This document shows, piece by piece, positions 1-8,184 of a DNA stretch of 64,000 nt; position 1 is the stretch's first letter, and the number at the start of each line of letters is the position of its first letter. A program made the position numbers and the translations under genes. The notes beneath the pieces are model-generated. The model was not told where the DNA came from and searched no databases. It saw nothing but the letters and a program-made list of their open reading frames with translations. The stretch spans positions 1 to 64,000 of the forward strand of contig JAFDGW010000005.1 of assembly GCA_019309115.1 (NCBI GenBank), in the 5' to 3' direction. Origin of the DNA: Deltaproteobacteria bacterium (GTDB lineage Bacteria; Desulfobacterota; Syntrophobacteria; Syntrophobacterales; Thermodesulforhabdaceae).

Positions 1-209
1 TCTGTCAAGTTGTTTAATTCCAAGACTATTGCTCTTTTCGTTTTCATCTCTGCAGTTGTAATCTATACTCACAGTTGTTTAGTTTCAAGGTGCTAACGCA
101 CCTGCGGGCTTTCACCCCCTCCCCTTACGGAATGGGTCTTCCCGCCCGCAAAAGATAAATGTTATCTATAATTCTGTGGATTATGAACATGCCGAAAACG
201 GAGTGGTCC

Positions 210-1709
210 ATGAAGGTTAATACTAGAACCCGAGTGCTGGTGCTTCTGGTGATGACACTGATGGTAAGCTGGGGTGGTGCCATCTTTACTCTGTGGTTTG
301 CTCAGCAGGCGAAGCGATTGAATGCGCAGACCACTACCACTGTGGAGTCTCTTCTCACTCTCGAACACCTTGTAGAATCCTTCATCATGCAAAAGGGATA
401 CCTGACCTACTATTTTCTGAGTGAGGACCCTAAATGGCTCAAAATACTTAGAAATCATGAAGAGGCCTTTCAGAAATACCTGAAAAATCTTCGGTTACTT
501 CTTTCCCGGACGGACAGTTTCTTTTCCGATAAAAGCATCAGTATTCTCGATGACTTGTCTCAGTTAGAATCCATGTACGTGAGGTATTCGGCCCGCAGGG
601 ATCAGGTCTTGAATCTCTACCGCTCAGGAAAACGCACCGAGGGAATGACTCTTCACTGGGAAATCAGAAAGGAATTCCATGAGATACTGGCCTATGCCAA
701 AAAGATACAAGGCCAGGTGGAGGAGAAGCTATCTCAGGCCAGGACTCTTCAGAACACCAGGTTTCGGACTCTGAACCTGCTGGCCTGGGGAGCTATGCCG
801 ACCTCCCTTATTATAACATCCTTGCTTGCTATAATTCTCTTTCGCAGCCTACTCGATCCTCTGAGACGTCTTGCTTACGAAGACGACATGGAAAATGAGG
901 TTACCGGAAGCGATGAAATTCGGGCGCTCTATAAGAAAATTGCATCCCTTATGGACAGTGTAACGGAGGTTAGCAGTAAACTTGAGGAAAGCAGGGAACA
1001 TCTCGCTCAATCCGAAAAAATGGCTCTCGTGGGACGGCTTGCAGCAGGAGTTGTCCACAGTATCCGCAACCCTCTCACGTCTGTAAAAATGCGGCTCTTC
1101 GCCCTGGAAAGAAGCCTTAAGCTGACTCCGACTCAGCGGGAAGACTTTGAGGTAATTTCAGAAGAGATTCACCATATCGATACCATTCTCAGAAACTTCC
1201 TTGAATTTGCGAGACCTCCTCGTCTGACCATGCAAAGGATAAGCTTTTCTGACATCACCGACGGGGCTCTTCAACTCCTTCATCACCGGCTTGAATCCTA
1301 CGGGGTACGAGTAACGGTTCACCGCAGTGACCGCATGCCGGAGTCAGAACTTGATCCAGACCAGATGAAGGAAGTTCTGGTTAATATCATACTTAATGCC
1401 TGTGAGGCTATGGTGGATGGAGGGAATCTCGATATTTTTGAGGAAGTGGGAACGGTAGAGCCACACGGTCAGATAATTCTTGTTAAAATAAGGGACACGG
1501 GCCCTGGAATTCCACAGGATATTCAAAACAAGATATTTGAACCTTTTTTCAGCACAAAGGACGAAGGATCTGGTCTGGGGTTGAGCATAGCAAAGCGAGT
1601 GGTCGAGGATCACGGAGGTTGGATACACGTCCATTCCAATCTAGGTCAGGGTACGACTTTTGTCATTGGAATACCTCTTCGGGGGAAGATTGCATGGCCA
1701 AGATTGTAA
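210..1709 (+). CDS. Membrane sensor histidine kinase
   Basis: This is a 499-residue sensor kinase that probably phosphorylates the sigma-54 regulator encoded just after it. It has an N-terminal membrane segment (about residues 5-27), a helical periplasmic region of about 160 residues, a second membrane segment near 190-210, a linker, a HisKA domain with the phospho-acceptor in VVHSIRNPL (His283), and a HATPase domain with the DTGPGIP and GSGLGLSIAK boxes. The ATG at 210 is chosen because GGAG lies six bases before it; in-frame ATGs at 159 and 189 lack a ribosome site. It overlaps the next gene by 16 bases, so the two are surely coupled. The ligand is unknown. The family is certain, the start fairly so. 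Confidence 0.93.
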   Translation: MKVNTRTRVLVLLVMTLMVSWGGAIFTLWFAQQAKRLNAQTTTTVESLLTLEHLVESFIMQKGYLTYYFLSEDPKWLKILRNHEEAFQKYLKNLRLLLSRTDSFFSDKSISILDDLSQLESMYVRYSARRDQVLNLYRSGKRTEGMTLHWEIRKEFHEILAYAKKIQGQVEEKLSQARTLQNTRFRTLNLLAWGAMPTSLIITSLLAIILFRSLLDPLRRLAYEDDMENEVTGSDEIRALYKKIASLMDSVTEVSSKLEESREHLAQSEKMALVGRLAAGVVHSIRNPLTSVKMRLFALERSLKLTPTQREDFEVISEEIHHIDTILRNFLEFARPPRLTMQRISFSDITDGALQLLHHRLESYGVRVTVHRSDRMPESELDPDQMKEVLVNIILNACEAMVDGGNLDIFEEVGTVEPHGQIILVKIRDTGPGIPQDIQNKIFEPFFSTKDEGSGLGLSIAKRVVEDHGGWIHVHSNLGQGTTFVIGIPLRGKIAWPRL

Positions 1710-3106
1710 TTATCGACGATGATGCACAACTTAGAAGAAGCCTAGCCAGGCTTCTCAGCGAGGACGGTCACGAAGTAAAGGGTATTGGTTCGGGAGAAGC
1801 CGGCATAGATTACCTTTCAAATCATCCGGCAGACCTTGTCATACTTGACCTCCGTCTTCCCGGAATGGACGGAATGGAAACCTTCCAGGCTATAAAGGAA
1901 CTAGATCCGAAACTCCCTGTAATTATCATGACGGCTTATGGCACGACCGATACGGCCATTGAAGCCACAAAACAGGGAGCTTTTGACTATGTGCTGAAAC
2001 CCTTTGAGGTGAAATCTTTTCTCAAAATAGTGGATGAAGCGCTCAGAGCCGCCAATTTCACAAGAAGTCGCGTGAGCGTTAATCCCACAGAACCTGATGA
2101 GGAAATGTTCAGGGATGCGATTGTGGGACGCAGTCCCGCCATGCAGGAAGTTTATAAGGCCATAGGGAGGGTGGCGCCGACGGATGCAACGGTACTGGTT
2201 AGAGGCGAGTCGGGAACGGGAAAAGAGCTGGTTGCCAGAGCCATATATCAGCACAGCCATCGTTCGGATAAACCTTTTATGGTAATAAATTGCGTCGCTA
2301 TTCCGGAAACTCTTCTTGAAAGTGAACTCTTCGGTTATGAAAAAGGGGCATTTACCGGAGCCGTCAGCAGAAAACTCGGAAAGATAGAGCAGGCCAACGG
2401 AGGCACTATATTTCTTGACGAAATAGGCGATATGTCCTTATCCACTCAGGCAAAACTATTGAGGCTTCTCCAGGAGAAGAAAATTGAGCGTCTCGGAGGA
2501 GGCAAACCCATCCCGGTAGATGTACGGATTATCGCCGCAACCAACAGAGATCTTGAAGCCGCCGTATCCGAAGGCACCTTCAGGGACGACCTCTACTACA
2601 GGCTCAAGGTTGTAACCATTACGCTTCCTCCCTTGCGAGAACGCAGAGAAGACATATCCCTCCTGGTAGATTACTTCCTAAGGCGCAGTTCTCAAGAAAT
2701 GGGAATACCCAATCCGGGAATAACCAACGAAGCTCTGGCCTTCATGACAACCCTGGACTGGCCTGGCAATGTACGAGAACTGGAGAACACCGTGAGGAAG
2801 CTTCTCATATTTAACCGTGGTGTTCCGATAACTCAGGAAGAAGTGCAAAAAGCCCTGGCAGAAAGTCCATCATCAGATGTATATCCCCCCGACGAGGAGG
2901 CCCTCATTCGCTGGATAAGATCTCAACTCACGTCTAACCCTCAAAGACAACACCTCTTTGAGTACCTCCTGGACTACACCGCAGAACTCATCATACGCGA
3001 GGCCCTTCAGATTACAGGTGGGAACCGTTCTCAAGCAGCAAGACTGCTCGGTCTATCCCGTCCGGCTCTGCTCGGAAGGATGGAAAAATACGGCATTCGC
3101 ACCTGA
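1694..3106 (+). CDS. Sigma-54-dependent response regulator (NtrC family)
   Basis: This 470-residue protein has a receiver (phospho-Asp in [12 protein letters not shown], Lys in VLKPFE), a sigma-54 interaction AAA+ domain (Walker A GESGTGKE, sigma-54 loop GAFTGA, arginine-rich sensor region) and a Fis-type helix-turn-helix at the end ([15 protein letters not shown]). It activates transcription by RNA polymerase with sigma-54 after phosphorylation. A spacer of about 60 residues between the AAA+ and Fis domains is somewhat long. The start is the ATG at 1694, where the receiver fold begins ([10 protein letters not shown]); it lies inside the end of the kinase gene. The partner kinase is almost certainly the gene at 210. 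Targets are not proven; one of the six sigma-54 promoters in the window is a reasonable guess. Confidence 0.95.
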   Translation: MAKIVIIDDDAQLRRSLARLLSEDGHEVKGIGSGEAGIDYLSNHPADLVILDLRLPGMDGMETFQAIKELDPKLPVIIMTAYGTTDTAIEATKQGAFDYVLKPFEVKSFLKIVDEALRAANFTRSRVSVNPTEPDEEMFRDAIVGRSPAMQEVYKAIGRVAPTDATVLVRGESGTGKELVARAIYQHSHRSDKPFMVINCVAIPETLLESELFGYEKGAFTGAVSRKLGKIEQANGGTIFLDEIGDMSLSTQAKLLRLLQEKKIERLGGGKPIPVDVRIIAATNRDLEAAVSEGTFRDDLYYRLKVVTITLPPLRERREDISLLVDYFLRRSSQEMGIPNPGITNEALAFMTTLDWPGNVRELENTVRKLLIFNRGVPITQEEVQKALAESPSSDVYPPDEEALIRWIRSQLTSNPQRQHLFEYLLDYTAELIIREALQITGGNRSQAARLLGLSRPALLGRMEKYGIRT

Positions 3107-3165
3107 AGAACTACAATACAAAACCCTGACGCACTCCTCCAATGGTCAACTCTCCCGTTCAAGGT

Positions 3166-4125
3166 CTAGGAGCAGGATACAATCCATACGGTCTCCTGAC
3201 GCGCGAGTTGAAGCACCTTATTGCTCACACGGCCCAACAAAAACTCCTCTACTCTTGAAATTCCTCGACGCCCCACAACAACTGTACCATACTTCAGATT
3301 CCGGGCCTGGTTAATAATCTCCTCGGCACGGCTCGCAACGTCGGTCACAACTGTCTTTTCGGCACTAAGCCCGTAACTTGCCAGAATCTCAACCACATCA
3401 TCCATCAGCCCTTCAACCTGTCTCCGGGCATTTTCTCTTTCCTGCTCAACCCAATCGAACCACTTTGGAGGCAGAGCCGAAGGGGACATATCCGTAATGG
3501 GAGGCATTACCGTTTGTCTGACGCCCCTCAAGATGTGGACCACCCGCAAGGGGTTATTTGAATTCTCCAAAATCCGCCCGATACAGTGGGCAATCTTGGT
3601 TGACTCAGGCGAGCCATCCACTGCGAGAACAACTCCCTTTTTATAAGGGCCAGTCCCAACCACGGCAATGGGAATCATACTCAGCCTGCCCATAACCTTG
3701 CCAACTACACTTCCGAGGATCAGATCCTTGAGTCTGCTTTCTCCTCGACGTCCCAGCACAAGCAGATCATAACCTTTCTGAGCCTCAAAAATAATGTCCC
3801 GTGCAACACCTACCTGGCGCACCTCCGTCTTTACGGTTACAAGATCTCCGGAAAATCCACTGTTCAGCAGCTTGCCACGATTTTCCTCAAGCCTTTTCTC
3901 CACTCCCTGCCTGTACGCATCCAGATAAGCCCTGACCTCTTGCATCCTGTATCTTGCCACGGGATTCTGCTGAAAGTCCCAGAGTATTTCAGGCAGAGGA
4001 TTTGCCACGTGGAAAAGAACCACTTCTGTGCCTTCTTTTGGAAAAACCTCACAAATGTAATCGATAACTCGATCCGTCCATTCCGAACCATCAACGGCCG
4101 CCAGAATCCTTCTTGACCGATTCAT
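3166..4125 (-). CDS. Tandem universal stress protein (two UspA domains)
   Basis: The 319-residue protein has two UspA folds, about 1-155 and 165-319. Each carries the nucleotide-binding signature of G-2x-G-9x-G(S/T) type: GRRGESRLKDLILGS in the first half is canonical, while the second (GRRGISRVEEFLLGR) has Arg in place of the final Ser/Thr. Such proteins bind ATP or AMP and respond to energy or stress state in the cytoplasm. It is the last gene of the ten-gene minus-strand operon, 27 bases after the Pat-like acetyltransferase; Usp and acetyltransferase neighbours fit a metabolic-state output. GGAGG lies seven bases before the ATG. It converges with the sigma-54 regulator gene. Confidence 0.93.
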   Translation of the reverse strand: MNRSRRILAAVDGSEWTDRVIDYICEVFPKEGTEVVLFHVANPLPEILWDFQQNPVARYRMQEVRAYLDAYRQGVEKRLEENRGKLLNSGFSGDLVTVKTEVRQVGVARDIIFEAQKGYDLLVLGRRGESRLKDLILGSVVGKVMGRLSMIPIAVVGTGPYKKGVVLAVDGSPESTKIAHCIGRILENSNNPLRVVHILRGVRQTVMPPITDMSPSALPPKWFDWVEQERENARRQVEGLMDDVVEILASYGLSAEKTVVTDVASRAEEIINQARNLKYGTVVVGRRGISRVEEFLLGRVSNKVLQLARQETVWIVSCS

Positions 4126-4152
4126 CCCTAAATCCTCCCGTATTGCAGTTGG

Positions 4153-6858
4153 TTAATCCCCGAAATATTCTTTTTCCGGAAGAGGCGTTTTCTCGAGGTC
4201 GATCACCACTTCACATTCGCCCAGATCTATTGAAAATTTCGTGGAGAAATTGAGTTTTTTAGCCAGCGCCAACATCCCTCTGTTTTCCCTCAACACCGTT
4301 CCCCAGACCTCCTTGATACCTCGCCTTTTGGCAATAACCAGGCATCTCGAAAGTAGCATCGCCCCCACGCCTCGCCCCTGCCACGGATCTCCAATCAGGA
4401 CGGAAAACTCCGCCCGTTTTCCATCAGGATCCGATATAACTCGTGCTACTCCCAGCATACGCTCGCCTGCCGAAGATGCATCCATTGCAACCAGTGCAAT
4501 TTCACGGTCGTAATCAACCTGAGTGAACCTCACCAGCATGTCTTCAGAAAGTTCCTTTAAAGGCCGAAAGAATCGATAGTATATGCTTGTAGGGGACAGC
4601 ACGTGGAACAGTTCCACAAGAAGAGGGGCATCTTCCGGTCGAATAGGTCTTACAAAAACCTCCAGCCCTCCGGAGGTTGTACCCCGTACTTCCCACTCTT
4701 CAGGATAAGGGCTTATAATGAGATGCCAAGGTGACGGGACCGAAGAGGGCTGTAAAATCACTCTTGCATCCACAACAAGAGGCTTCCCGTTGACAATAAA
4801 AAGAGGGTTCATATCAACTTCAGCCACCTGAGGGAAATCAGTGAGCAGTTGAGAAAAGCGGATGAGGAGTTCCTCAAGGGCCTCAATGTCCGCTCTGGGA
4901 AGGTTGCGAAATCCCGAAAGAATCTTGAAAACCTTTGTCTTTTCCATAAGTTCCCTTGCAAGCCCTCTGTTCAACGGAGGGAATGTGACGGCTCTGTCAC
5001 GAATTATTTCCGTGTAGATGCCGCCCATTCCAAAAAGTACGGCCGGCCCGAAGAGTGGATCGTGTTTAGCCCCGATCAAGACCTCACAGTCGGCTTTTTT
5101 GATCATTTTTTGGACACTCACGCCGTCGATGCGGGCTGAGGGGTTCCGGGATCTTGCGGATGCTACAATCTCGTCAAAAACTCCGACTACTTCCTCCGGC
5201 GATCTGACATCTACCCGAACACCTCCGGCCTCTGTTTTATGGAGGATGTCAGGGGATGCAATCTTCATCACCACAGGAAAGCCCAGATCCTGAGCAATGA
5301 GTCTTGCTTCTTCGGCGCTTCTGGCCAGATGTGTAGGGTTTACAGGAATGCCATAGGCGTCGAGAAGCTCTTTGGCCTCAATTTCCCCCATCACACCGGC
5401 GAACTCATTCATAGAGTTTTCTATGAGCTCCCGTGCTTTTGCCCGGTCGAAGGCAAGGGACCTGTTGAGTCTCGGAGGAATTTGCTGAATCACTTTTAAT
5501 TGAAGCTGTTGCTTGTAGAGATAAATAAACGACTCAATGGCACGCTCGGGTGTTTCATAAGTAGGTATATTCGCCCTGTTAAGGATATCGCAACCGAGCT
5601 GGACATTCCGCCCGCCCATCCAGACGGCAAGTATGGGTTTTGCGGCGTATCCGATTTCCCGGGCTATGCTTTCGGCAACTGCTGTAGGATCGGTCATAGC
5701 CTGAGGGGTCAGGATGACCACAATTCCGTCGATCTCCGGGGCTCTAAGACAGATCTGTATGGTTTCGAGATAGCGCTGTGGAGAGGCGTCTCCGAGGATG
5801 TCTATCGGGTTGTTGTGGCTCCACTGAGAAGGAAGAACTTCGTTTAACTTTTGAAGGGTTTCGGGTTCCAGCTTTGCTGGCTCAAAGCCCATATCGGCAA
5901 GGGCATCTGCTGCCATAACACCGGGGCCTCCGGCATTGGTGATGATCGCAAGTGACGATCCTCTTGGTCTCGGCTGTTTACCAAGCAGCTCTGCACAATC
6001 AAAAAGCTCGCCAATTGTTTGCACTCTATGAACACCGGCACGCCAGAAGGCTGCATTGTACAAGACATCCTCACCGGCCATGGCTCCCGTGTGAGATGCG
6101 GCGGCCCGGGCTCCTGCAGGAGACTTCCCCGCCTTGAGAGCAATTATCGGCTTGAGGCGGGAAACCGCCCGGCAGGCGCTCATGAATTTTCTCATATTGG
6201 GAATGCTTTCCACATAGAGAAGAATACTGGTCACCCTTGGGATATTTCCGAGGTAGTCGATGAGATCGGCGAAGTCAACGTCGGCCATAGATCCAATACT
6301 GACAAAGTAGCTGAAACCAAAGCCCTCTGCCATCGCTAGATCCAGCACGGCCGTGCATATGGCCCCGCTCTGGGAAATAAAGGCCATGCCGCCGGAAGGA
6401 GGTGTGGCAGCTGCAAAGCTCGCATTGAGCTTTCCATGAGGGACAATAATCCCGAGGCAGTTAGGACCGATAATCCTGACAGAGTACTTCCTGGCCTCCT
6501 CCAGAATCTCTTCTTCAAGCCTTCGACCCTCTGCTCCCGTTTCACGCCCTCCGGCCGAAAGCACCACAACACCTCCGACCCCTCGCTCACCGCATCTTCG
6601 AATAACTTCGGGAACAGCTGCAATGGGAACGGCAATAACCGCAAGGTCTATCTTTTCATCGATTTCCGATATGTTACCGAAACACTGCCTGTCCCACACC
6701 TTTTCGTACTTGGGATTGACGGGAAAAACCGGTCCCGGGAAGCCTCCTTCAATAAGATTCTTCATAACGGCCCAGCCGACGCTCTCCGGATTGTTGCTGG
6801 CACCAATCACGGCGATTGATTCAGGATCAAATATGCGATCGAGCCCGTAAATTCCCAT
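4153..6858 (-). CDS. Pat-like protein acetyltransferase: ADP-forming acyl-CoA synthetase domains plus GNAT
   Basis: The 901-residue protein starts with a CoA-binding Rossmann domain (DPESIAVIGAS), followed by succinyl-CoA-ligase-like domains containing the SHTGAMAG motif (His256, the phospho-His of ADP-forming acetyl-CoA synthetases), an ATP-grasp domain at about 470-690, and a C-terminal GNAT domain (about 730-880) with the acetyl-CoA loop QGRGVG. This is the architecture of Salmonella Pat and mycobacterial relatives, which acetylate acyl-CoA synthetases on lysine. Unlike Pat, the SHTG histidine is retained, so acyl-CoA synthetase activity is also possible. The start at 6858 has a strong AGGAG site and gives a 13-base gap to the upstream kinase. 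A longer start at 6900 would overlap that gene. Confidence 0.9.
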   Translation of the reverse strand: MGIYGLDRIFDPESIAVIGASNNPESVGWAVMKNLIEGGFPGPVFPVNPKYEKVWDRQCFGNISEIDEKIDLAVIAVPIAAVPEVIRRCGERGVGGVVVLSAGGRETGAEGRRLEEEILEEARKYSVRIIGPNCLGIIVPHGKLNASFAAATPPSGGMAFISQSGAICTAVLDLAMAEGFGFSYFVSIGSMADVDFADLIDYLGNIPRVTSILLYVESIPNMRKFMSACRAVSRLKPIIALKAGKSPAGARAAASHTGAMAGEDVLYNAAFWRAGVHRVQTIGELFDCAELLGKQPRPRGSSLAIITNAGGPGVMAADALADMGFEPAKLEPETLQKLNEVLPSQWSHNNPIDILGDASPQRYLETIQICLRAPEIDGIVVILTPQAMTDPTAVAESIAREIGYAAKPILAVWMGGRNVQLGCDILNRANIPTYETPERAIESFIYLYKQQLQLKVIQQIPPRLNRSLAFDRAKARELIENSMNEFAGVMGEIEAKELLDAYGIPVNPTHLARSAEEARLIAQDLGFPVVMKIASPDILHKTEAGGVRVDVRSPEEVVGVFDEIVASARSRNPSARIDGVSVQKMIKKADCEVLIGAKHDPLFGPAVLFGMGGIYTEIIRDRAVTFPPLNRGLARELMEKTKVFKILSGFRNLPRADIEALEELLIRFSQLLTDFPQVAEVDMNPLFIVNGKPLVVDARVILQPSSVPSPWHLIISPYPEEWEVRGTTSGGLEVFVRPIRPEDAPLLVELFHVLSPTSIYYRFFRPLKELSEDMLVRFTQVDYDREIALVAMDASSAGERMLGVARVISDPDGKRAEFSVLIGDPWQGRGVGAMLLSRCLVIAKRRGIKEVWGTVLRENRGMLALAKKLNFSTKFSIDLGECEVVIDLEKTPLPEKEYFGD

Positions 6859-6871
6859 AATCCACCTCTCC

Positions 6872-8173
6872 TCAGAAAAGGGCCTTTTTATTCGAGCCAC
6901 AAGCCGATGTTTTCACCTTCTTGATGCTCACGTGAAAAGTACTTCCACAACCCGGTTTTGAGTGCACCCACGTTGAACCGTTATGTCTTTCGGCAACCTC
7001 CCTGACAACGCTCAAACCCAGGCCTGATCCTGAAGAAGTCCGATTTGACCCCGGTGAAAAAAGGACATGGAAAGGTTTGAAGAGATCTTTTTGTGCTTCC
7101 TCAGGGATTCCCTGGCCATTATCTCGTACCCAGATCACATAATGAGAGGGTGTCTCATCGCAACCCACTTCTATAACATCGGCACCTCCGTGTTTGATGG
7201 CATTCTGGATCAGATTTCTGAGCGCTCTGGTAATCATGATCCTGTCGGCAACGATGACGGGCAAGTGACAGGCCGTTCGGACGGTCACCCCTAACCCTTC
7301 ACAAATTTCAGACAGTTCTTCACATACTTCCTGGACCACCGCATCCAGTGGAATATCCTCCAGCCTCATGGGCATCTCACGGGTATGCACCAGAGCATTT
7401 ATCTGCTCAAGCAGTTCCATAGCCGCCTGGCATGACTTCATAATCTGCTCACAGTAAAACTGGCCTTTGTTATCCAACATCCCTCTGCAACGGACTAGTA
7501 ACCTTCGGGCAAATCCATAAGCTGCTATGATAGGGCCTTTCAAATCGTGAGAGATACTGGACGCGAATAATTTGATTACCTCCTTCCTATCGTGAAGTTC
7601 CTCAACCTTTTTGCCCAACTGCCCCAGCAAACGACAGTGGCTGAGGGCTACAGCAACTTGCTGGCCCAGAGCCATAAGAAGATCCACTCGCTCCTGGCTC
7701 AGCCTGATTGCCTTACGACATCCCAAGTTCATAACCCCTTCAAGGCGCCCTGCAACAAGTAAGGGCACACATATCACGACGCGAATCCCACGAGAGCGCA
7801 GGATTCTGGCACGTTCAGAGTCTTCCAGATCTCTCACATGCTGAGCCAGAAAGGATTTTGTCAGCGCAGCCTTACCGGTAAAGCCCTCACCGAATTTGAT
7901 ACGCTCCAGACCGGTTACATCCATCCCTCGATGAGCCCTGAGCTCAAGGAATGTTCTGTCCTCTGACACTGCATATAATCGCCCCGTATCCATCTTGAAA
8001 CGGGACATGACTATATCCAAGCATCCCTCCATGAGCTCACATACGTTTTCCGTTTTTACAAGCCACGAACTCATTTCCATAAGGGTGGCTAGCTGACGAT
8101 TCCTCCTTGCCAGCCGGGAAGGAGAAAAAGGTATAGTAATGTACTTTTCTGTTCTATTGTTCTGTTTTGGCAT
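6872..8173 (-). CDS. Cytoplasmic GAF-domain sensor histidine kinase
   Basis: This 433-residue kinase has no membrane segment. A GAF domain (about 25-180) precedes HisKA with ISHDLKGP (His209) and a HATPase domain with the N box (NLIQNAIKHGG), DNGQGIP and SGSGLGLSVV boxes. GAF domains sense small ligands or redox state in the cytoplasm. It lies between the PEP-synthase-like gene (11 bases upstream) and the Pat-like gene (13 bases downstream) in one operon, so its signal could be metabolic. No receiver is directly beside it; the operon's stand-alone receivers further upstream are candidate partners. GAGG precedes the ATG. The domain call is sure; the ligand and partner are not known. Confidence 0.92.
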   Translation of the reverse strand: MPKQNNRTEKYITIPFSPSRLARRNRQLATLMEMSSWLVKTENVCELMEGCLDIVMSRFKMDTGRLYAVSEDRTFLELRAHRGMDVTGLERIKFGEGFTGKAALTKSFLAQHVRDLEDSERARILRSRGIRVVICVPLLVAGRLEGVMNLGCRKAIRLSQERVDLLMALGQQVAVALSHCRLLGQLGKKVEELHDRKEVIKLFASSISHDLKGPIIAAYGFARRLLVRCRGMLDNKGQFYCEQIMKSCQAAMELLEQINALVHTREMPMRLEDIPLDAVVQEVCEELSEICEGLGVTVRTACHLPVIVADRIMITRALRNLIQNAIKHGGADVIEVGCDETPSHYVIWVRDNGQGIPEEAQKDLFKPFHVLFSPGSNRTSSGSGLGLSVVREVAERHNGSTWVHSKPGCGSTFHVSIKKVKTSACGSNKKALF

Positions 8174-8184
8174 TTCTTACCTCT

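Noticed and set aside
8-90. Calling a CRISPR array at the left edge
   Set aside because: Only two partial copies are visible and the first parts of the supposed repeats differ, so I list it as an observation only.
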